64,000 nucleotides of DNA from Algoriphagus hitonicola. Its GTDB lineage: Bacteria; Bacteroidota; Bacteroidia; Cytophagales; Cyclobacteriaceae. Where the stretch lies: the NCBI RefSeq assembly GCF_900113375.1, contig NZ_FOPC01000002.1, positions 372,001-436,000 on the forward strand, written 5' to 3'. Shown one piece after another: positions 8,938 to 17,974 of this stretch (position 1 is its first letter; each line of letters opens with the position of its first letter). The position numbers and the translations under genes were made by a program. The notes under the pieces were generated by a model. That model saw only the letters and a list, made by a program, of their open reading frames with translations, searched no databases and was not told where the DNA came from.

Positions 8938-9654
8938 ATGCGAAACCTAATTATCGATATTGGAAATACACGAATCAAGTCGGCTATCTTTGATGGATCG
9001 ATTTTGATCGATGAGTGGGTTCATAAAGAACTCGCTGAAGCGCATTTTGATTGGAAAAAGCAGACTTTTCAGCAAGTATTAATCTCATCGGTCAGGTGGA
9101 CCATGGAAGAACTTTCAGAAATCCTCGATTTCGACTTTCTTTTTCTCAACCATCAGACCACCCTTCCCATCAAAAACGATTATGCCACCCCGCATAGCTT
9201 AGGGCTTGACCGGATAGCTGCTGCTATCGGGGCCTGGCACATGGCCGGAAAACAAGAAATTCTCGCGATAGACCTAGGGAGCTGCATGACGGTCGAGTTT
9301 GTAGATAGTCAGCATCGATATAAAGGAGGGGCAATCAGTCCGGGCCTCAAGATGAGAGCTCGGGCCATGCATGAATTTACTGCAAAGCTTCCCTTAGTTT
9401 CACTGGAAAATCCTCCCAAGAGTGTTTTGGGAGATTCGACCGTTTCCTGTATGGAGGCGGGGATTTGGTTCGGAATTCAGTTTGAAATCAACGGTCAGAT
9501 CAGGCATTTTCAAAAAAAATATCCAAAAATTAAGGTCTTTGTTTGTGGCGGAGACGCACAATCTTTTGATTCATTGGCAAAAGACCACATATTTGTAGTC
9601 CCAAATTTAGTCCTCCACGGATTGAATTGCATTCTAAACCACAATGTTGAGTAA
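8938..9654 (+). CDS. coaX: Type III pantothenate kinase
   Basis: First step of CoA synthesis, ATP-dependent phosphorylation of pantothenate. The 238-residue protein has the ASKHA N-terminal IDIGNTRIKSAIF, the SLGLDRIAAAIGA motif near residue 90 and LAIDLGSCMTVEFVD. It also has GGAISPGLKMRARAMHEFTAKLP and the C-terminal VFVCGGDA. It is the first gene of a long plus-strand series; its end overlaps the next gene by 11 bases, indicating coupled expression with the outer-membrane protein. Confidence 0.95.
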   Translation: MRNLIIDIGNTRIKSAIFDGSILIDEWVHKELAEAHFDWKKQTFQQVLISSVRWTMEELSEILDFDFLFLNHQTTLPIKNDYATPHSLGLDRIAAAIGAWHMAGKQEILAIDLGSCMTVEFVDSQHRYKGGAISPGLKMRARAMHEFTAKLPLVSLENPPKSVLGDSTVSCMEAGIWFGIQFEINGQIRHFQKKYPKIKVFVCGGDAQSFDSLAKDHIFVVPNLVLHGLNCILNHNVE

Positions 9655-10927
9655 ATTCAAATGGCAATTGTTGGGTGTATGCTGCACCCTTTTCTTATTT
9701 TCTGAAGCAAAGGCACAGCTGAGTGCCTCTACTTATTCTGCTCTGGGAGTAGGTGAGTTTAACTATTCCGGTTTGACACAAAATCAAGCCATGGGCGGTC
9801 TCGGTATCAGTTTTGGTACAGGATGGGGCCCCAATGTGGTCAATCCAGCTTTGCAAACCAGAAACACGATTTTTAATTTTCAAACAGCCCTAAACTACAA
9901 GCGCATCAATGCTTCCAATGGAGATCAAACCTCCGATGTGGACGGCGGAGGCCTATCTTATATTGCGATTTCCCTTCCCTTCAAACCCGGAAAATTCGCG
10001 GGAGGGCTCGGATTAAATCAAATTTCTTCAGTGAATTACGATTTGCAGATCAATAGTTTGGTCAATAATGAGGAATTTAATGCAGTAAATGATATCACTG
10101 GAGACGGGGGGATTTCCGAAGCTTACTTCAGTACCGGATTTCTTTTGGCTAAAAATCTGAGCTTGGGAGTCCATGCTTCTTATCTTTTTGGATCCACGAT
10201 TAGAACCAACCAACTTTCCATCTTCAATGAAAATGGCACGCAAGTCGGGACTACTTCTGAATATTATGAAAGATTAACAGTTAGTGATATGGCCTACAAA
10301 CTCGGGGCTCATTACTACTTCAAGGTGGGTGATGAAAACAAGGTCCACATGGGCGCCATTTATCAGCATTTTGGGGATGTTAATGGAAAAGCCTTTGCCA
10401 AACTCGCCGCATTTGGCCAAGCTAGCGACCCCGATTCGGATGGCGACCTAATTGCGAACGACGAAAAGGGAAGTATCTATATTCCAGATCGTTATGGATT
10501 TGGTTTAAGTTATGAAAAAACCAACAAATATGTTGTAGGATTAGAGGGTCAGTATCAGGATTTTGGGGACTTTAGGGATTTTCTAGGAGATCCACTGAGA
10601 CTCAACGAAACCGTGAAATTAGGCTTGGGATTTCAGATAGTACCCGATTATTTGTCGGTGGACAGTAACTTCAAGCGGGCTACTTATCGCTTCGGATTTG
10701 AGTTTATCAAGACTCCTTACTATCTCAACCAAACCAATATCAATGACCTTGGCATTAACTTTGGAACTTCGATTCCTGTAAATCAATTATCACTAATGAA
10801 TTTAGCAGTGAAAGTTGGACAGCGAGGAACGACATCATCTGGACTCATCCGCGAAAACTATGTGAACTTCACCTTTGGATTTTCGCTTAATGATAACAGT
10901 TGGTTCTACAAACGAGTATATCAATAA
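9644..10927 (+). CDS. Predicted outer-membrane beta-barrel protein (FadL/PorV-like)
   Basis: 427 residues with a signal peptide ending near AKAQ and a mature N-terminus STYSALGVGEF. The sequence then alternates hydrophobic and polar residues with many Gly and aromatic residues, and ends on an aromatic-rich strand. The N-terminal QNQAMGGLGISFGTGWGPNVVNPAL pattern resembles the start of FadL- and PorV-like barrels in Bacteroidota. An Asp-rich insert (SDPDSDGDLIANDE, about residues 261-274) looks like a calcium-binding type loop. Cargo unknown. It overlaps coaX by 11 bases and is followed by the TPR gene. Confidence 0.75.
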   Translation: MLSKFKWQLLGVCCTLFLFSEAKAQLSASTYSALGVGEFNYSGLTQNQAMGGLGISFGTGWGPNVVNPALQTRNTIFNFQTALNYKRINASNGDQTSDVDGGGLSYIAISLPFKPGKFAGGLGLNQISSVNYDLQINSLVNNEEFNAVNDITGDGGISEAYFSTGFLLAKNLSLGVHASYLFGSTIRTNQLSIFNENGTQVGTTSEYYERLTVSDMAYKLGAHYYFKVGDENKVHMGAIYQHFGDVNGKAFAKLAAFGQASDPDSDGDLIANDEKGSIYIPDRYGFGLSYEKTNKYVVGLEGQYQDFGDFRDFLGDPLRLNETVKLGLGFQIVPDYLSVDSNFKRATYRFGFEFIKTPYYLNQTNINDLGINFGTSIPVNQLSLMNLAVKVGQRGTTSSGLIRENYVNFTFGFSLNDNSWFYKRVYQ

Positions 10928-10999
10928 AAAACATCTGAAGCAGCGCTAGTAGCTGATTGAAAGAGAAGAGCAATTAAACCGAATTAAACAGTCAAAACC

Positions 11000-12304
11000 A
11001 TGAAAATTAAATCAACCTTTCTGGGGCTTTCAGCCTTGCTTCTCGCCGGAATGGTTCAGGCTCAGGACGGATGGAACTGGCCTGCTGACCAAGCCCAAGA
11101 ATCAAAAGCTAGAGAGTACAATGCCGCCTACAACGATTACTTGAAGGCAGAGCAGTTTGTCGAAGCTACCATGCCGCTTAATTGGCTTTTGGTCAATGTA
11201 CCTGAGCTCAATGAGGCCATTTACATCAACGGAACCAAAGTATATGTTGGAGCTGCCAATGTAGAATCTGATCCCGAAAAAAAGCGGGTTTATCAAGATT
11301 CGGTGATGTTGATATACGAAAAAAGAGGCGAGATTTATGACAACGCTCCAAAATGGATCGAAAATAAAGCCTATTATTCGTATTCATTCTTTAAGGATGA
11401 TCGAGACAAAATCGGTGATGTCGTGGCTGATTTTGAAAAAGCAATTGAATTGAATGGAGGATTGAATACCACTGCGCTTTATGCCAATTATTTCAACGCC
11501 ATTTACAGACACAATGCTTATAACCAAGCTTATGAGCCTGAAGAAGTGTTGGAAAAATATGATTTTATCCAAGCCGAAATTCAGGAAGCTGAAGCAGCAG
11601 GAGATGATCTCACCAATGTCAAGAGTTCTCTAGAGCAGATCTTGGTAGCTATGGAATTGATCGATTGTGATTTTATCGAAAATACCATGGGACCCAAGCT
11701 TGCTGCTGACCCAACCAATGAAACCTTGGCACAGCAAATCTTCAGATACTCTGTCCAATACAAGTGTTACTCTTCAGAGGCATTCTTAACTGCATTGGAA
11801 TTGATCGATTCCAATAACCCGACCTATTCTACTTCTCAGGTACGTGCGATGAGATACATGCAAAACAAAGAGTACGAAAAAGCACAGCCTGTATTGGAGA
11901 AAGCCTTGGAGCTGGCCGAAAATGATACTCAAAAAGGTGAAATCTACATGGAGCTTGCAAAAGTTCACGCTAACCTCGGCCGTAAATCAGACGCTAGAAA
12001 TGCTGCAAAGCAGGCAGCTACCATGGATGAGACCTTGGAAAAAGACGCTTACTCCATGATCGGAGGATTGTATATGAACTCCTACAATGACTGTAGAGCT
12101 GGTCAGTCCCGAGTGAAGGATAGAGCTATCTACATGGCAGCATACAACGCTTACCAAAGAGCTGGAGATTCCAAAGGGATGGCTAATGCCAGAGCACAGT
12201 TCCCTTCTCGTGAAGAGGTATTTACGGAAGGATTGGAAATGGGCGCATCCATCAACACCGGATGTTGGATTGGTGAGAGCGTTTCCATCGCGACTAGAGA
12301 TTAA
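11000..12304 (+). CDS. Periplasmic tetratricopeptide-repeat protein
   Basis: 434 residues, signal peptide MKIKSTFLGLSALLLAGMVQAQ and then helical repeats. Recognisable TPR-like helices occur near residues 290-345, where YEKAQPVLEKALELAEND and KGEIYMELAKVHANLGRKSDARNAAKQAATMD have TPR spacing. Five Cys occur in the mature part. No catalytic signature, so probably a protein-interaction scaffold in the envelope. It lies 72 bases behind the barrel gene and ends with a strong terminator, suggesting a coaX-barrel-TPR transcription unit. Confidence 0.75.
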   Translation: MKIKSTFLGLSALLLAGMVQAQDGWNWPADQAQESKAREYNAAYNDYLKAEQFVEATMPLNWLLVNVPELNEAIYINGTKVYVGAANVESDPEKKRVYQDSVMLIYEKRGEIYDNAPKWIENKAYYSYSFFKDDRDKIGDVVADFEKAIELNGGLNTTALYANYFNAIYRHNAYNQAYEPEEVLEKYDFIQAEIQEAEAAGDDLTNVKSSLEQILVAMELIDCDFIENTMGPKLAADPTNETLAQQIFRYSVQYKCYSSEAFLTALELIDSNNPTYSTSQVRAMRYMQNKEYEKAQPVLEKALELAENDTQKGEIYMELAKVHANLGRKSDARNAAKQAATMDETLEKDAYSMIGGLYMNSYNDCRAGQSRVKDRAIYMAAYNAYQRAGDSKGMANARAQFPSREEVFTEGLEMGASINTGCWIGESVSIATRD

Positions 12305-12324
12305 TCGATACTAACTATACGTAC

Positions 12325-12354
12325 AAAAAGGCAGTCCTCGGGCTGCCTTTTTTT
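12325..12354 (+). terminator. Intrinsic terminator after the TPR gene
   Basis: AAAAAGGCAG pairs with CTGCCTTTTT across an 8-base loop and runs into a T-tract of seven. It closes the coaX-barrel-TPR unit 20 bases after the stop. Confidence 0.9.
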
Positions 12355-12381
12355 ATGATGAGATCGGCTACCTTTTCTTAT

Positions 12382-12389
12382 TATATTTG
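12382..12389 (+). promoter_or_regulatory. Predicted -7 element for lptC
   Basis: TATATTTG is an exact match to the Bacteroidota TAnnTTTG element. It lies 4 bases before the chosen lptC ATG, which would give a leaderless or nearly leaderless mRNA. No convincing -33 TTG was seen. Its position directly after a terminator supports a new transcription start. Confidence 0.4.
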
Positions 12390-12393
12390 CAGC

Positions 12394-12933
12394 ATGAAGA
12401 GAATATTATTTCTCGCTTTTTTTGCCATAGTCCAGCTTTCCTCTTGTAGAGAGGATGTGGATGCCAATGCCCTTCAGGTGTACGAAGGACCGGTAAATAT
12501 TGGAATCAATATCCACGTGATCCATTCCGACTCGGCTATCGTCCGATCTGAAATCCGTGCTCCGCGTCAATTGGAATTCTTAAATGGAAACATGGAGTTT
12601 CCGGATGGAATATTGATTGAGTTTTTTACTGTCGACGGAAATTTAGGAACCACCCTGAAAGCCGACCGGGGATATTTTGACAAAGAAAAAAATCTCTATC
12701 GCGGAGAGGGAAATGTACAGGTGGACAATGAAGAAGAAGATCAGCACTTGCAAAGCGAGGAGCTTTTTTGGGATCCAACCAAAAAACTCATCTATACCGA
12801 AACATTTGTTACCATTCGGGATAATGAAATATTGCTAAACGGTACCGGAATGGTCGCAGACGAAAGCTTCACCAATTATTCCATGAAAGACATCAGAGAT
12901 AGCAGGACCATATTACCTGGAGAAGAATTATGA
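12394..12933 (+). CDS. lptC: LptC-like LPS export lipoprotein
   Basis: Expected to be the periplasmic LptC component that receives LPS from LptFGB. The start is taken at the internal Met giving the lipoprotein signal MKRILFLAFFAIVQLSSC (179 residues); the upstream Met at 12355 overlaps the terminator. The body has LptC-type features: a repeated beta pattern, GNMEFPDGILIEFF, LKADRGYFDKEKNLYRGEGNVQVDN, EELFWDPTKKLIYTETFV and a final GTGMVADESFTNYSM. It overlaps the following small gene by 4 bases. Confidence 0.85.
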   Translation: MKRILFLAFFAIVQLSSCREDVDANALQVYEGPVNIGINIHVIHSDSAIVRSEIRAPRQLEFLNGNMEFPDGILIEFFTVDGNLGTTLKADRGYFDKEKNLYRGEGNVQVDNEEEDQHLQSEELFWDPTKKLIYTETFVTIRDNEILLNGTGMVADESFTNYSMKDIRDSRTILPGEEL

Positions 12934-13142
12934 AACTCGCAGACGCATTGATATTATCGTTGGCCTTGGCATTGATCATCATCGGCATTCACCAAACCCT
13001 AACTGCTGGAATCGGATTTTCTTATTCCATTTTTATGTTTGCTGTGGCCTTACTTTTTTGGTTTCAGTACCGCCGGGTAAAAAACCCGGACACCAATTCT
13101 ACACAAGAAAAACCTAAACAAAAGAAGAGCAAAAAACGCTGA
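12930..13142 (+). CDS. Small two-helix membrane protein between lptC and the CNNM gene
   Basis: 70 residues with two hydrophobic segments (about 5-25 and 30-48) and a very basic tail rich in Lys (QKKSKKR). The start overlaps the lptC stop by 4 bases and the stop lies 2 bases before the next gene, so it is translated as part of this operon. I do not recognise a family. The topology would place the Lys-rich tail in the cytoplasm. A role with the neighbouring membrane protein is conjecture from position. Confidence 0.7.
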   Translation: MKLADALILSLALALIIIGIHQTLTAGIGFSYSIFMFAVALLFWFQYRRVKNPDTNSTQEKPKQKKSKKR

Positions 13143-13144
13143 CC

Positions 13145-14425
13145 ATGGAAACCACCTATTTGATCTATGTGATCATTACCCTGCTCTTTTCTGCCTTTTT
13201 TTCTGGGGTAGAGATTGCCTTCATTTCTTCGAATAAGCTTCAGATTGAGCTACAAAGCAAACAAGGGCTATTGACCGGAAAAATCCTCAGTGGCTTTGTA
13301 CAGCGTCCCGGTCAGTTTATCGGTACGACCTTGTTGGGAAACACCATATCCCTCGTCCTTTATGGGATATTTATGGCCTTTCTGCTAGAAACACCGCTGC
13401 AAAACTGGCTTCCCGATGGCCTAAGCAATGCCGCCGTTATTTTGATATTGCAGACCTTCATCTCCACGATTATCGTCCTAATTACGGCCGAATTTGTACC
13501 CAAGAGTCTTTTTATGCTCAATCCCAATTCGATGTTGAGCTTTTTTGCATTTCCATTTTTAACGATCTACTACCTCATGTATCCCATCGTGTGGGCAGTA
13601 GTCGGACTTTCTCGATTTTTCATCAAAGTAGTCCTTCGATTGGAATATAATGAGGACAAACCGGTCTTTACCGTCACTGATTTAAACAGTTTTATCCAAA
13701 ACCACATGAATCAGGCTAGGTCAGAGGGAAAAGCCGAGATTGATACCAAAATCTTTGACAATGCGGTAGAATTTAAAACCGTCAGGGTGCGGGAGTGTAT
13801 GATTCCAAGGACCGATATTGTAGCCGTAGAAATGGATGACAGCATCGAGGAGCTCAAGGAAGTCTTTGCAGAAAGTGGCCATTCCAAAATCATCGTGTAC
13901 CGGGAAACCATCGACGATGTCATCGGATATTGCCACCAACTGGAGCTCTTCAAAAAACCAAAAACTATCGAAGAAATCCTGACCCCGATAATAATCGCTC
14001 CTGAATCTGCACTCGCCAATGAGCTTCTCATCGAATTTATCCAAGAGCGAAAAAGTCTGGCCTTGGTAGTGGATGAATTTGGCGGAACGAGCGGAATCGT
14101 CTCCATGGAGGACATCATCGAAGAGATCTTTGGGGAGATCGAAGACGAGTACGATAATGACGACTTGATTGAGCAAAAAATCGGTGATGAGGAATATTTG
14201 CTCAGTGCCCGACATGAAATCGATTATTTAAATGATAAATATGATTGGAATTTGCCAATCGGAGATTTTGAAACGCTCTCGGGATTAATCTTAAATTATA
14301 CCGAAAATTTGCCCAAAAAAGGGGAGTCAGTGACAATAGGACCCTATACGTTCACAGTAGTAGCCAAACAAGATCACCGAATTGACTCTGTCAGACTAAA
14401 AATCCACCTAAACAGTGACTTTTAG
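13145..14425 (+). CDS. CNNM-domain, CBS-pair, CorC_HlyC-type membrane protein (hemolysin family)
   Basis: Cyclin M-type transporter family, linked to Mg2+/Co2+ handling. Domain order is visible: a CNNM transmembrane domain (about 1-190) with SAFFSGVEIAFISSNK and three or four helices; a CBS pair (about 205-330) with VRECMIPRTDIVAVE and LALVVDEFGGTSGIVSMEDIIEEIFGEIEDEYD; then the CorC_HlyC C-terminal domain with LPKKGESVTIGPYTF and a final strand. Length 426 is usual. Related to GldE of gliding bacteria, but I see no Gld neighbours. It ends 85 bases before the foldase gene. Confidence 0.88.
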   Translation: METTYLIYVIITLLFSAFFSGVEIAFISSNKLQIELQSKQGLLTGKILSGFVQRPGQFIGTTLLGNTISLVLYGIFMAFLLETPLQNWLPDGLSNAAVILILQTFISTIIVLITAEFVPKSLFMLNPNSMLSFFAFPFLTIYYLMYPIVWAVVGLSRFFIKVVLRLEYNEDKPVFTVTDLNSFIQNHMNQARSEGKAEIDTKIFDNAVEFKTVRVRECMIPRTDIVAVEMDDSIEELKEVFAESGHSKIIVYRETIDDVIGYCHQLELFKKPKTIEEILTPIIIAPESALANELLIEFIQERKSLALVVDEFGGTSGIVSMEDIIEEIFGEIEDEYDNDDLIEQKIGDEEYLLSARHEIDYLNDKYDWNLPIGDFETLSGLILNYTENLPKKGESVTIGPYTFTVVAKQDHRIDSVRLKIHLNSDF

Positions 14426-14450
14426 GTAAGGGTTTGATTCAGAATATATT

Positions 14451-14481
14451 TTGAATTTCGTTACTAATGCTATTATTTTGC
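14451..14481 (+). promoter_or_regulatory. Predicted promoter of the PpiD-like foldase gene
   Basis: TTG (14451-14453), 20-base spacer, TATTTTGC (14474-14481), close to the Bacteroidota TTG / TAnnTTTG arrangement, 29 bases before the ATG. Confidence 0.4.
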
Positions 14482-14510
14482 GACACTTCTAAAAAAGCGT
14501 AGTAACAATA

Positions 14511-16619
14511 ATGGCGTTAATTAAACAAATAAGACAGCGGACAGGTCTCGCAATCGGTGTGATTGCCGGCGGGTTGATTTTATTCCTTTTGGGAGGCGAT
14601 CTCCTAAGTCCCAATTCTTCCCTGCTCGGCGGTAGCCAGAATGTAGTAGGAGAAATCGCGGGTGAGGATATTACCTACGAAGAATATGTAGCTAAAATCG
14701 AAGAGTTTCGGGTAGCTTATCAGCAGCGAACCGGTAGAGCTCCGGCTGAGGTCGAAATGGTCTCCGTCAGAGAGCAAGCCTGGCAAGCCATGATCGTGGA
14801 GAAAGTTTTTCAAGAGGAATATGAAGAGCTAGGCTTGACGATTTCCTCAGCGGAATTGGTGGATATGGTACAAGGTAAAAATATCGTACCTGAACTTCGT
14901 CAGCAACTGGTCAATCCCCAGACTGGTGAATTTGACAAAACACAGTTGATTTCCTTTTTACAGTCCTTGGAAACCGCCGATCCAGCTCAGCAGGCATTCT
15001 GGGCCCAGCAAGAGCAGCTTTTTGCCGATTCTAGACTTCGAGTCAAATATGACAATCTAGTGGCTACTTCTGAATATGCTTCCACTGCAGAGGCTAAAAT
15101 GGAATACAAAGCGGCAAATTCTACAGCGGAGGTTTCAGTACTTCATATTCCTTATAGCGCTGTCGCACCTTCGGAGGTCGAAGTAACTGAAGCTGAACTT
15201 GAAGACTACTTGAGCAAAAACAAGGAAAAATTTGAACGTGGCGCTTTCGCCAATATCGAATATGTGAATTTCAGCATCCTTCCTAGTCGGGAAGATTCAG
15301 CAGATGTAATCACGACAATTCAGCAATTGACCGAAGAATTGAGAAACACCACAGAAGATTCTGCTTTTGTGTCTAGAAACTCAGAGGTCCGACCGGCCTT
15401 TTTGACGATCGGTCCAGGTGAAGAGCTTCCAGAAGACTTGACCAGCAATGTAGACGACATCGTAGAAGGCGAAACTTACGGTCCCTTTGTCACCGCCAAT
15501 TCCTCTTACGCTTCTTATAAAATCACCGACCAATATGAAGGAACGGCAAGAATGCGCGCCTCACACATCCTCTTCACTACGGATGGAATGGATGATGAGG
15601 CTAAGGCGGAAGTAAAAAGTCAGGCCGAAGAAGTACTTGCCGACTTAAAAGAAGGTGGGGATTTTGCCCAGGCCGCAGCACAATACGGTCAGGATGGTAC
15701 ATCTCAGCAGGGAGGAGACCTTGGTTGGTTTGCTCAAGAAGAATTTGTAGAGGAATTTGCTGATGCCACTTTCGCTCGAAACAGCACCGGACTTCTTCCC
15801 AATCTCGTGGAAACCGAATACGGCTATCACATTATCGAAGTCACTGAGCTTCCTCAGACCTCCTACACCAAAGTAGCCGTACTTCAGCTAGAATTAATCG
15901 CATCTGATGCTACCCGAAATGAGGCATTCAGAAATGCAGATACTTTTGCAGCCGAATCAGGAAATAGAAATGAATTTACTGAAAATGCACAGGAAGGAGA
16001 TTACCGTATTCTTCAGGCCAACGAGGTAGAGCCTTCCGCTAGAAATATCAATAATATAACCAATGCTCGGGAAGTAATCCGATGGGCTTTTTCTGAAGCA
16101 TCTCAAGGTGAGGTTTCTCCTGTATTCGAATTGGACAACTCTTACATCGTCGCTTCTCTTGTCAGTAAAAAAGAAGAAGGTGAAGTAGAGTTGGATGATG
16201 TTCGGGAGCAAGTGGAAGAGCAGGTTCGCAATGAAAAAAGAGCGAAAATCATCATGGATGCCATTGCCAGCAAAACTACGCTTGAAGAAATGAAAGCGGT
16301 TTACCCCGACGATGCTTCCATCAATGAAATTCCGGATTTGAAATTGAGCTCTTCGGTGCTTTCAGGTATCGGATTTGCTCCCAAAGCTATCGGTTCAGTA
16401 TTCGGATTGGAGCAGGGGCAGATTTCCCAGCCTATCCAAGAGGATATCGGTATTATCGTAGCCAAGCTTAACACGCTCACTCCAGCAGGAGAAATAGGCG
16501 ATTACACCGCCTATCAGGCCCAGCTTACACAAGGTGCCGCGCAGCGGACTTCCTACCAGGTGATGATGGCACTACAGGACTTGGCAGACGTCAAGGATTA
16601 TAGATACAAATTCTTCTAA
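14511..16619 (+). CDS. PpiD/SurA-like membrane-anchored peptidyl-prolyl isomerase
   Basis: Periplasmic chaperone and foldase for outer-membrane and secreted proteins. The 702 residues begin with one membrane anchor (about 13-30). A SurA_N-like helical region follows (about 45-190), with VGEIAGEDITYEEYVAKIEEF. The parvulin rotamase domain lies near residues 345-445 (MRASHILFTTDG, FAQAAAQYGQDGTSQQGGDLGWF, FAD/ATF region, VETEYGYHIIEVTE). The C-terminal part is a second, more diverged region. Stands after lptC and an envelope gene group, consistent with outer-membrane biogenesis. A short hairpin terminator follows. Confidence 0.9.
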   Translation: MALIKQIRQRTGLAIGVIAGGLILFLLGGDLLSPNSSLLGGSQNVVGEIAGEDITYEEYVAKIEEFRVAYQQRTGRAPAEVEMVSVREQAWQAMIVEKVFQEEYEELGLTISSAELVDMVQGKNIVPELRQQLVNPQTGEFDKTQLISFLQSLETADPAQQAFWAQQEQLFADSRLRVKYDNLVATSEYASTAEAKMEYKAANSTAEVSVLHIPYSAVAPSEVEVTEAELEDYLSKNKEKFERGAFANIEYVNFSILPSREDSADVITTIQQLTEELRNTTEDSAFVSRNSEVRPAFLTIGPGEELPEDLTSNVDDIVEGETYGPFVTANSSYASYKITDQYEGTARMRASHILFTTDGMDDEAKAEVKSQAEEVLADLKEGGDFAQAAAQYGQDGTSQQGGDLGWFAQEEFVEEFADATFARNSTGLLPNLVETEYGYHIIEVTELPQTSYTKVAVLQLELIASDATRNEAFRNADTFAAESGNRNEFTENAQEGDYRILQANEVEPSARNINNITNAREVIRWAFSEASQGEVSPVFELDNSYIVASLVSKKEEGEVELDDVREQVEEQVRNEKRAKIIMDAIASKTTLEEMKAVYPDDASINEIPDLKLSSSVLSGIGFAPKAIGSVFGLEQGQISQPIQEDIGIIVAKLNTLTPAGEIGDYTAYQAQLTQGAAQRTSYQVMMALQDLADVKDYRYKFF

Positions 16620-16628
16620 GAAAAATTG

Positions 16629-16660
16629 GAACCCATGCCCATCCGCATGGGTTCTTTGTT
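16629..16660 (+). terminator. Intrinsic terminator of the foldase gene
   Basis: A 10-bp perfect stem (GAACCCATGC / GCATGGGTTC, 6-base loop) followed by TTTGTT, 9 bases after the stop. Confidence 0.75.
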
Positions 16661-16686
16661 TGTATTCCAAAAAGGAGGAAAAGAGA

Positions 16687-16953
16687 ATGCAAAAGAAATT
16701 CAACAAAGAGACCTTCAAAGAGAAATTGGAAGCCAACGGGCAATTTCCAATGCTCTATATGTTTAAATTTATCGTTCCTAATGGTCGGGAGCATGAAGTC
16801 GGAGCCATTTTTCCAAAAAATGAAATTACGCTCAAGCCCAGCTCCGGAGGCAAATACATCAGTACTACCATCCAAGTTATGGTCGAAAGTGCCGATGAAG
16901 TCATCAATTATTACGAGCAAGCCGCGTCCATAGAAGGAGTGATCTCACTTTAA
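16687..16953 (+). CDS. DUF493 (YbeD-like) family protein
   Basis: 88-residue cytoplasmic protein of the YbeD/DUF493 family, a small ferredoxin-like ACT-type fold with presumed regulatory role. Start chosen at 16687 because an unusually strong Shine-Dalgarno AGGAGG lies about 9 bases upstream, rare in this phylum; the earlier ATG at 16660 overlaps the terminator arm. Visible landmarks are FPMLYMFKFIVPNG, then KPSSGGKYISTTIQVMVESADEVINYYEQAA and a final IEGVISL. First of a tight set with the pterin dehydratase and rsmI. Confidence 0.8.
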   Translation: MQKKFNKETFKEKLEANGQFPMLYMFKFIVPNGREHEVGAIFPKNEITLKPSSGGKYISTTIQVMVESADEVINYYEQAASIEGVISL

Positions 16954-16966
16954 AAACACAATTATC

Positions 16967-17200
16967 ATGTGGAAAGAAGAAGACAATAAACTCAAGCGTA
17001 CGTTTAAATTCAATGATTTTCAGGAGGCATTTGCTTTTATGACCCGGGTGGCATTTTTGGCCGAAAGCCAACAGCATCACCCTAACTGGAGCAATGTGTA
17101 CAACACCGTGGAGATCGAGCTCACCACGCATGACTCTGGCAATACCGTGACAGAGAAAGATCGCAAGTTGGCCAAAGCGATTGATTCGATTTTTGAATGA
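16967..17200 (+). CDS. Pterin-4a-carbinolamine dehydratase family protein
   Basis: Dehydrates 4a-hydroxytetrahydrobiopterin; the family also serves molybdopterin-related or unknown roles in bacteria. The 77-residue product is short but contains the signature: F-NDFQEAFAFMTRVAFLAE, then HHPNWSNVYNTVEIELTTHDSGNTVTEKD with the active-site His-His-Pro-x-Trp. No aromatic amino acid hydroxylase was seen in the window. It starts 13 bases after the DUF493 gene and overlaps rsmI by 4 bases. Confidence 0.9.
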   Translation: MWKEEDNKLKRTFKFNDFQEAFAFMTRVAFLAESQQHHPNWSNVYNTVEIELTTHDSGNTVTEKDRKLAKAIDSIFE

Positions 17201-17934
17201 GCGAAAACGTCCCCATAAGCCTTTTTCTGGTTCCGACGCCTATCGGGAATCTGAAAGATATTACGCTTCGGGCTCTGGAAATACTCAAATCCGTGGATGT
17301 GATTTTGGCAGAGGACACGCGGACCACAGGGATCCTTTTGAAGCATCTGGAAATTTCGAATTCACTCCAGTCTTATCATATTTTCAATGAGCACAAGGCG
17401 GCCGAAAAGCTTGTCGAGCGGATGAAAAAAGGAGAAGTCTTTGCTTTGGTTTCAGACGCAGGCACGCCAGCCATCTCAGATCCCGGTTTTCTGCTGGTCA
17501 GGGAAGTGATCACTGCAGGAATGGAGGTACGGAGCCTTCCGGGACCTACGGCCTTTGTACCCGCTCTAATCAACTCCGGCTTGCCCAATGACCGGTTTGT
17601 CTTCGAGGGATTTTTACCGCACAAAAAAGGTAGAAAAACCAGAATAGATGCCTTGGTGGAGGAAACCCGAACCATGGTTTTTTACGAATCTCCCCACCGA
17701 CTGATCAAAACGCTGAAGCAACTCGCGGAAGCCTTCGGGACCGATCGACAAGCTTGTGTCTCTCGCGAACTCACCAAGCTCCATGAAGAAAATATCCGGG
17801 GAACGCTTGCCGAACTCATCGAATACTATCAAACCCACCCACTCAAAGGCGAAATCGTCCTTACTGTAGCGGGAAAAGCCGAACAGAAAGAAAGCCGCGA
17901 AGAAAAACGTGCGGCAAAGTATGGGCAAAAATAA
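17197..17934 (+). CDS. rsmI: 16S rRNA (cytidine(1402)-2'-O)-methyltransferase
   Basis: SAM-dependent tetrapyrrole-methylase fold enzyme that 2'-O-methylates C1402 of 16S rRNA. The 245 residues start with LFLVPTPIGNLKDITLRALEIL. They contain LAEDTRTTGILLKH, VSDAGTPAISDPGFLLVRE near residue 85, LPGPTAFVPALINSGL, FVFEGFLPHKKGRK and FYESPHRL, with CVSRELTKLHEE near 185. All are RsmI landmarks. It overlaps the pterin dehydratase by 4 bases. Confidence 0.95.
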   Translation: MSENVPISLFLVPTPIGNLKDITLRALEILKSVDVILAEDTRTTGILLKHLEISNSLQSYHIFNEHKAAEKLVERMKKGEVFALVSDAGTPAISDPGFLLVREVITAGMEVRSLPGPTAFVPALINSGLPNDRFVFEGFLPHKKGRKTRIDALVEETRTMVFYESPHRLIKTLKQLAEAFGTDRQACVSRELTKLHEENIRGTLAELIEYYQTHPLKGEIVLTVAGKAEQKESREEKRAAKYGQK

Positions 17935-17974
17935 CAAGATTCAAGAATCACTTTTACGCCATCAGGATTTGAAC

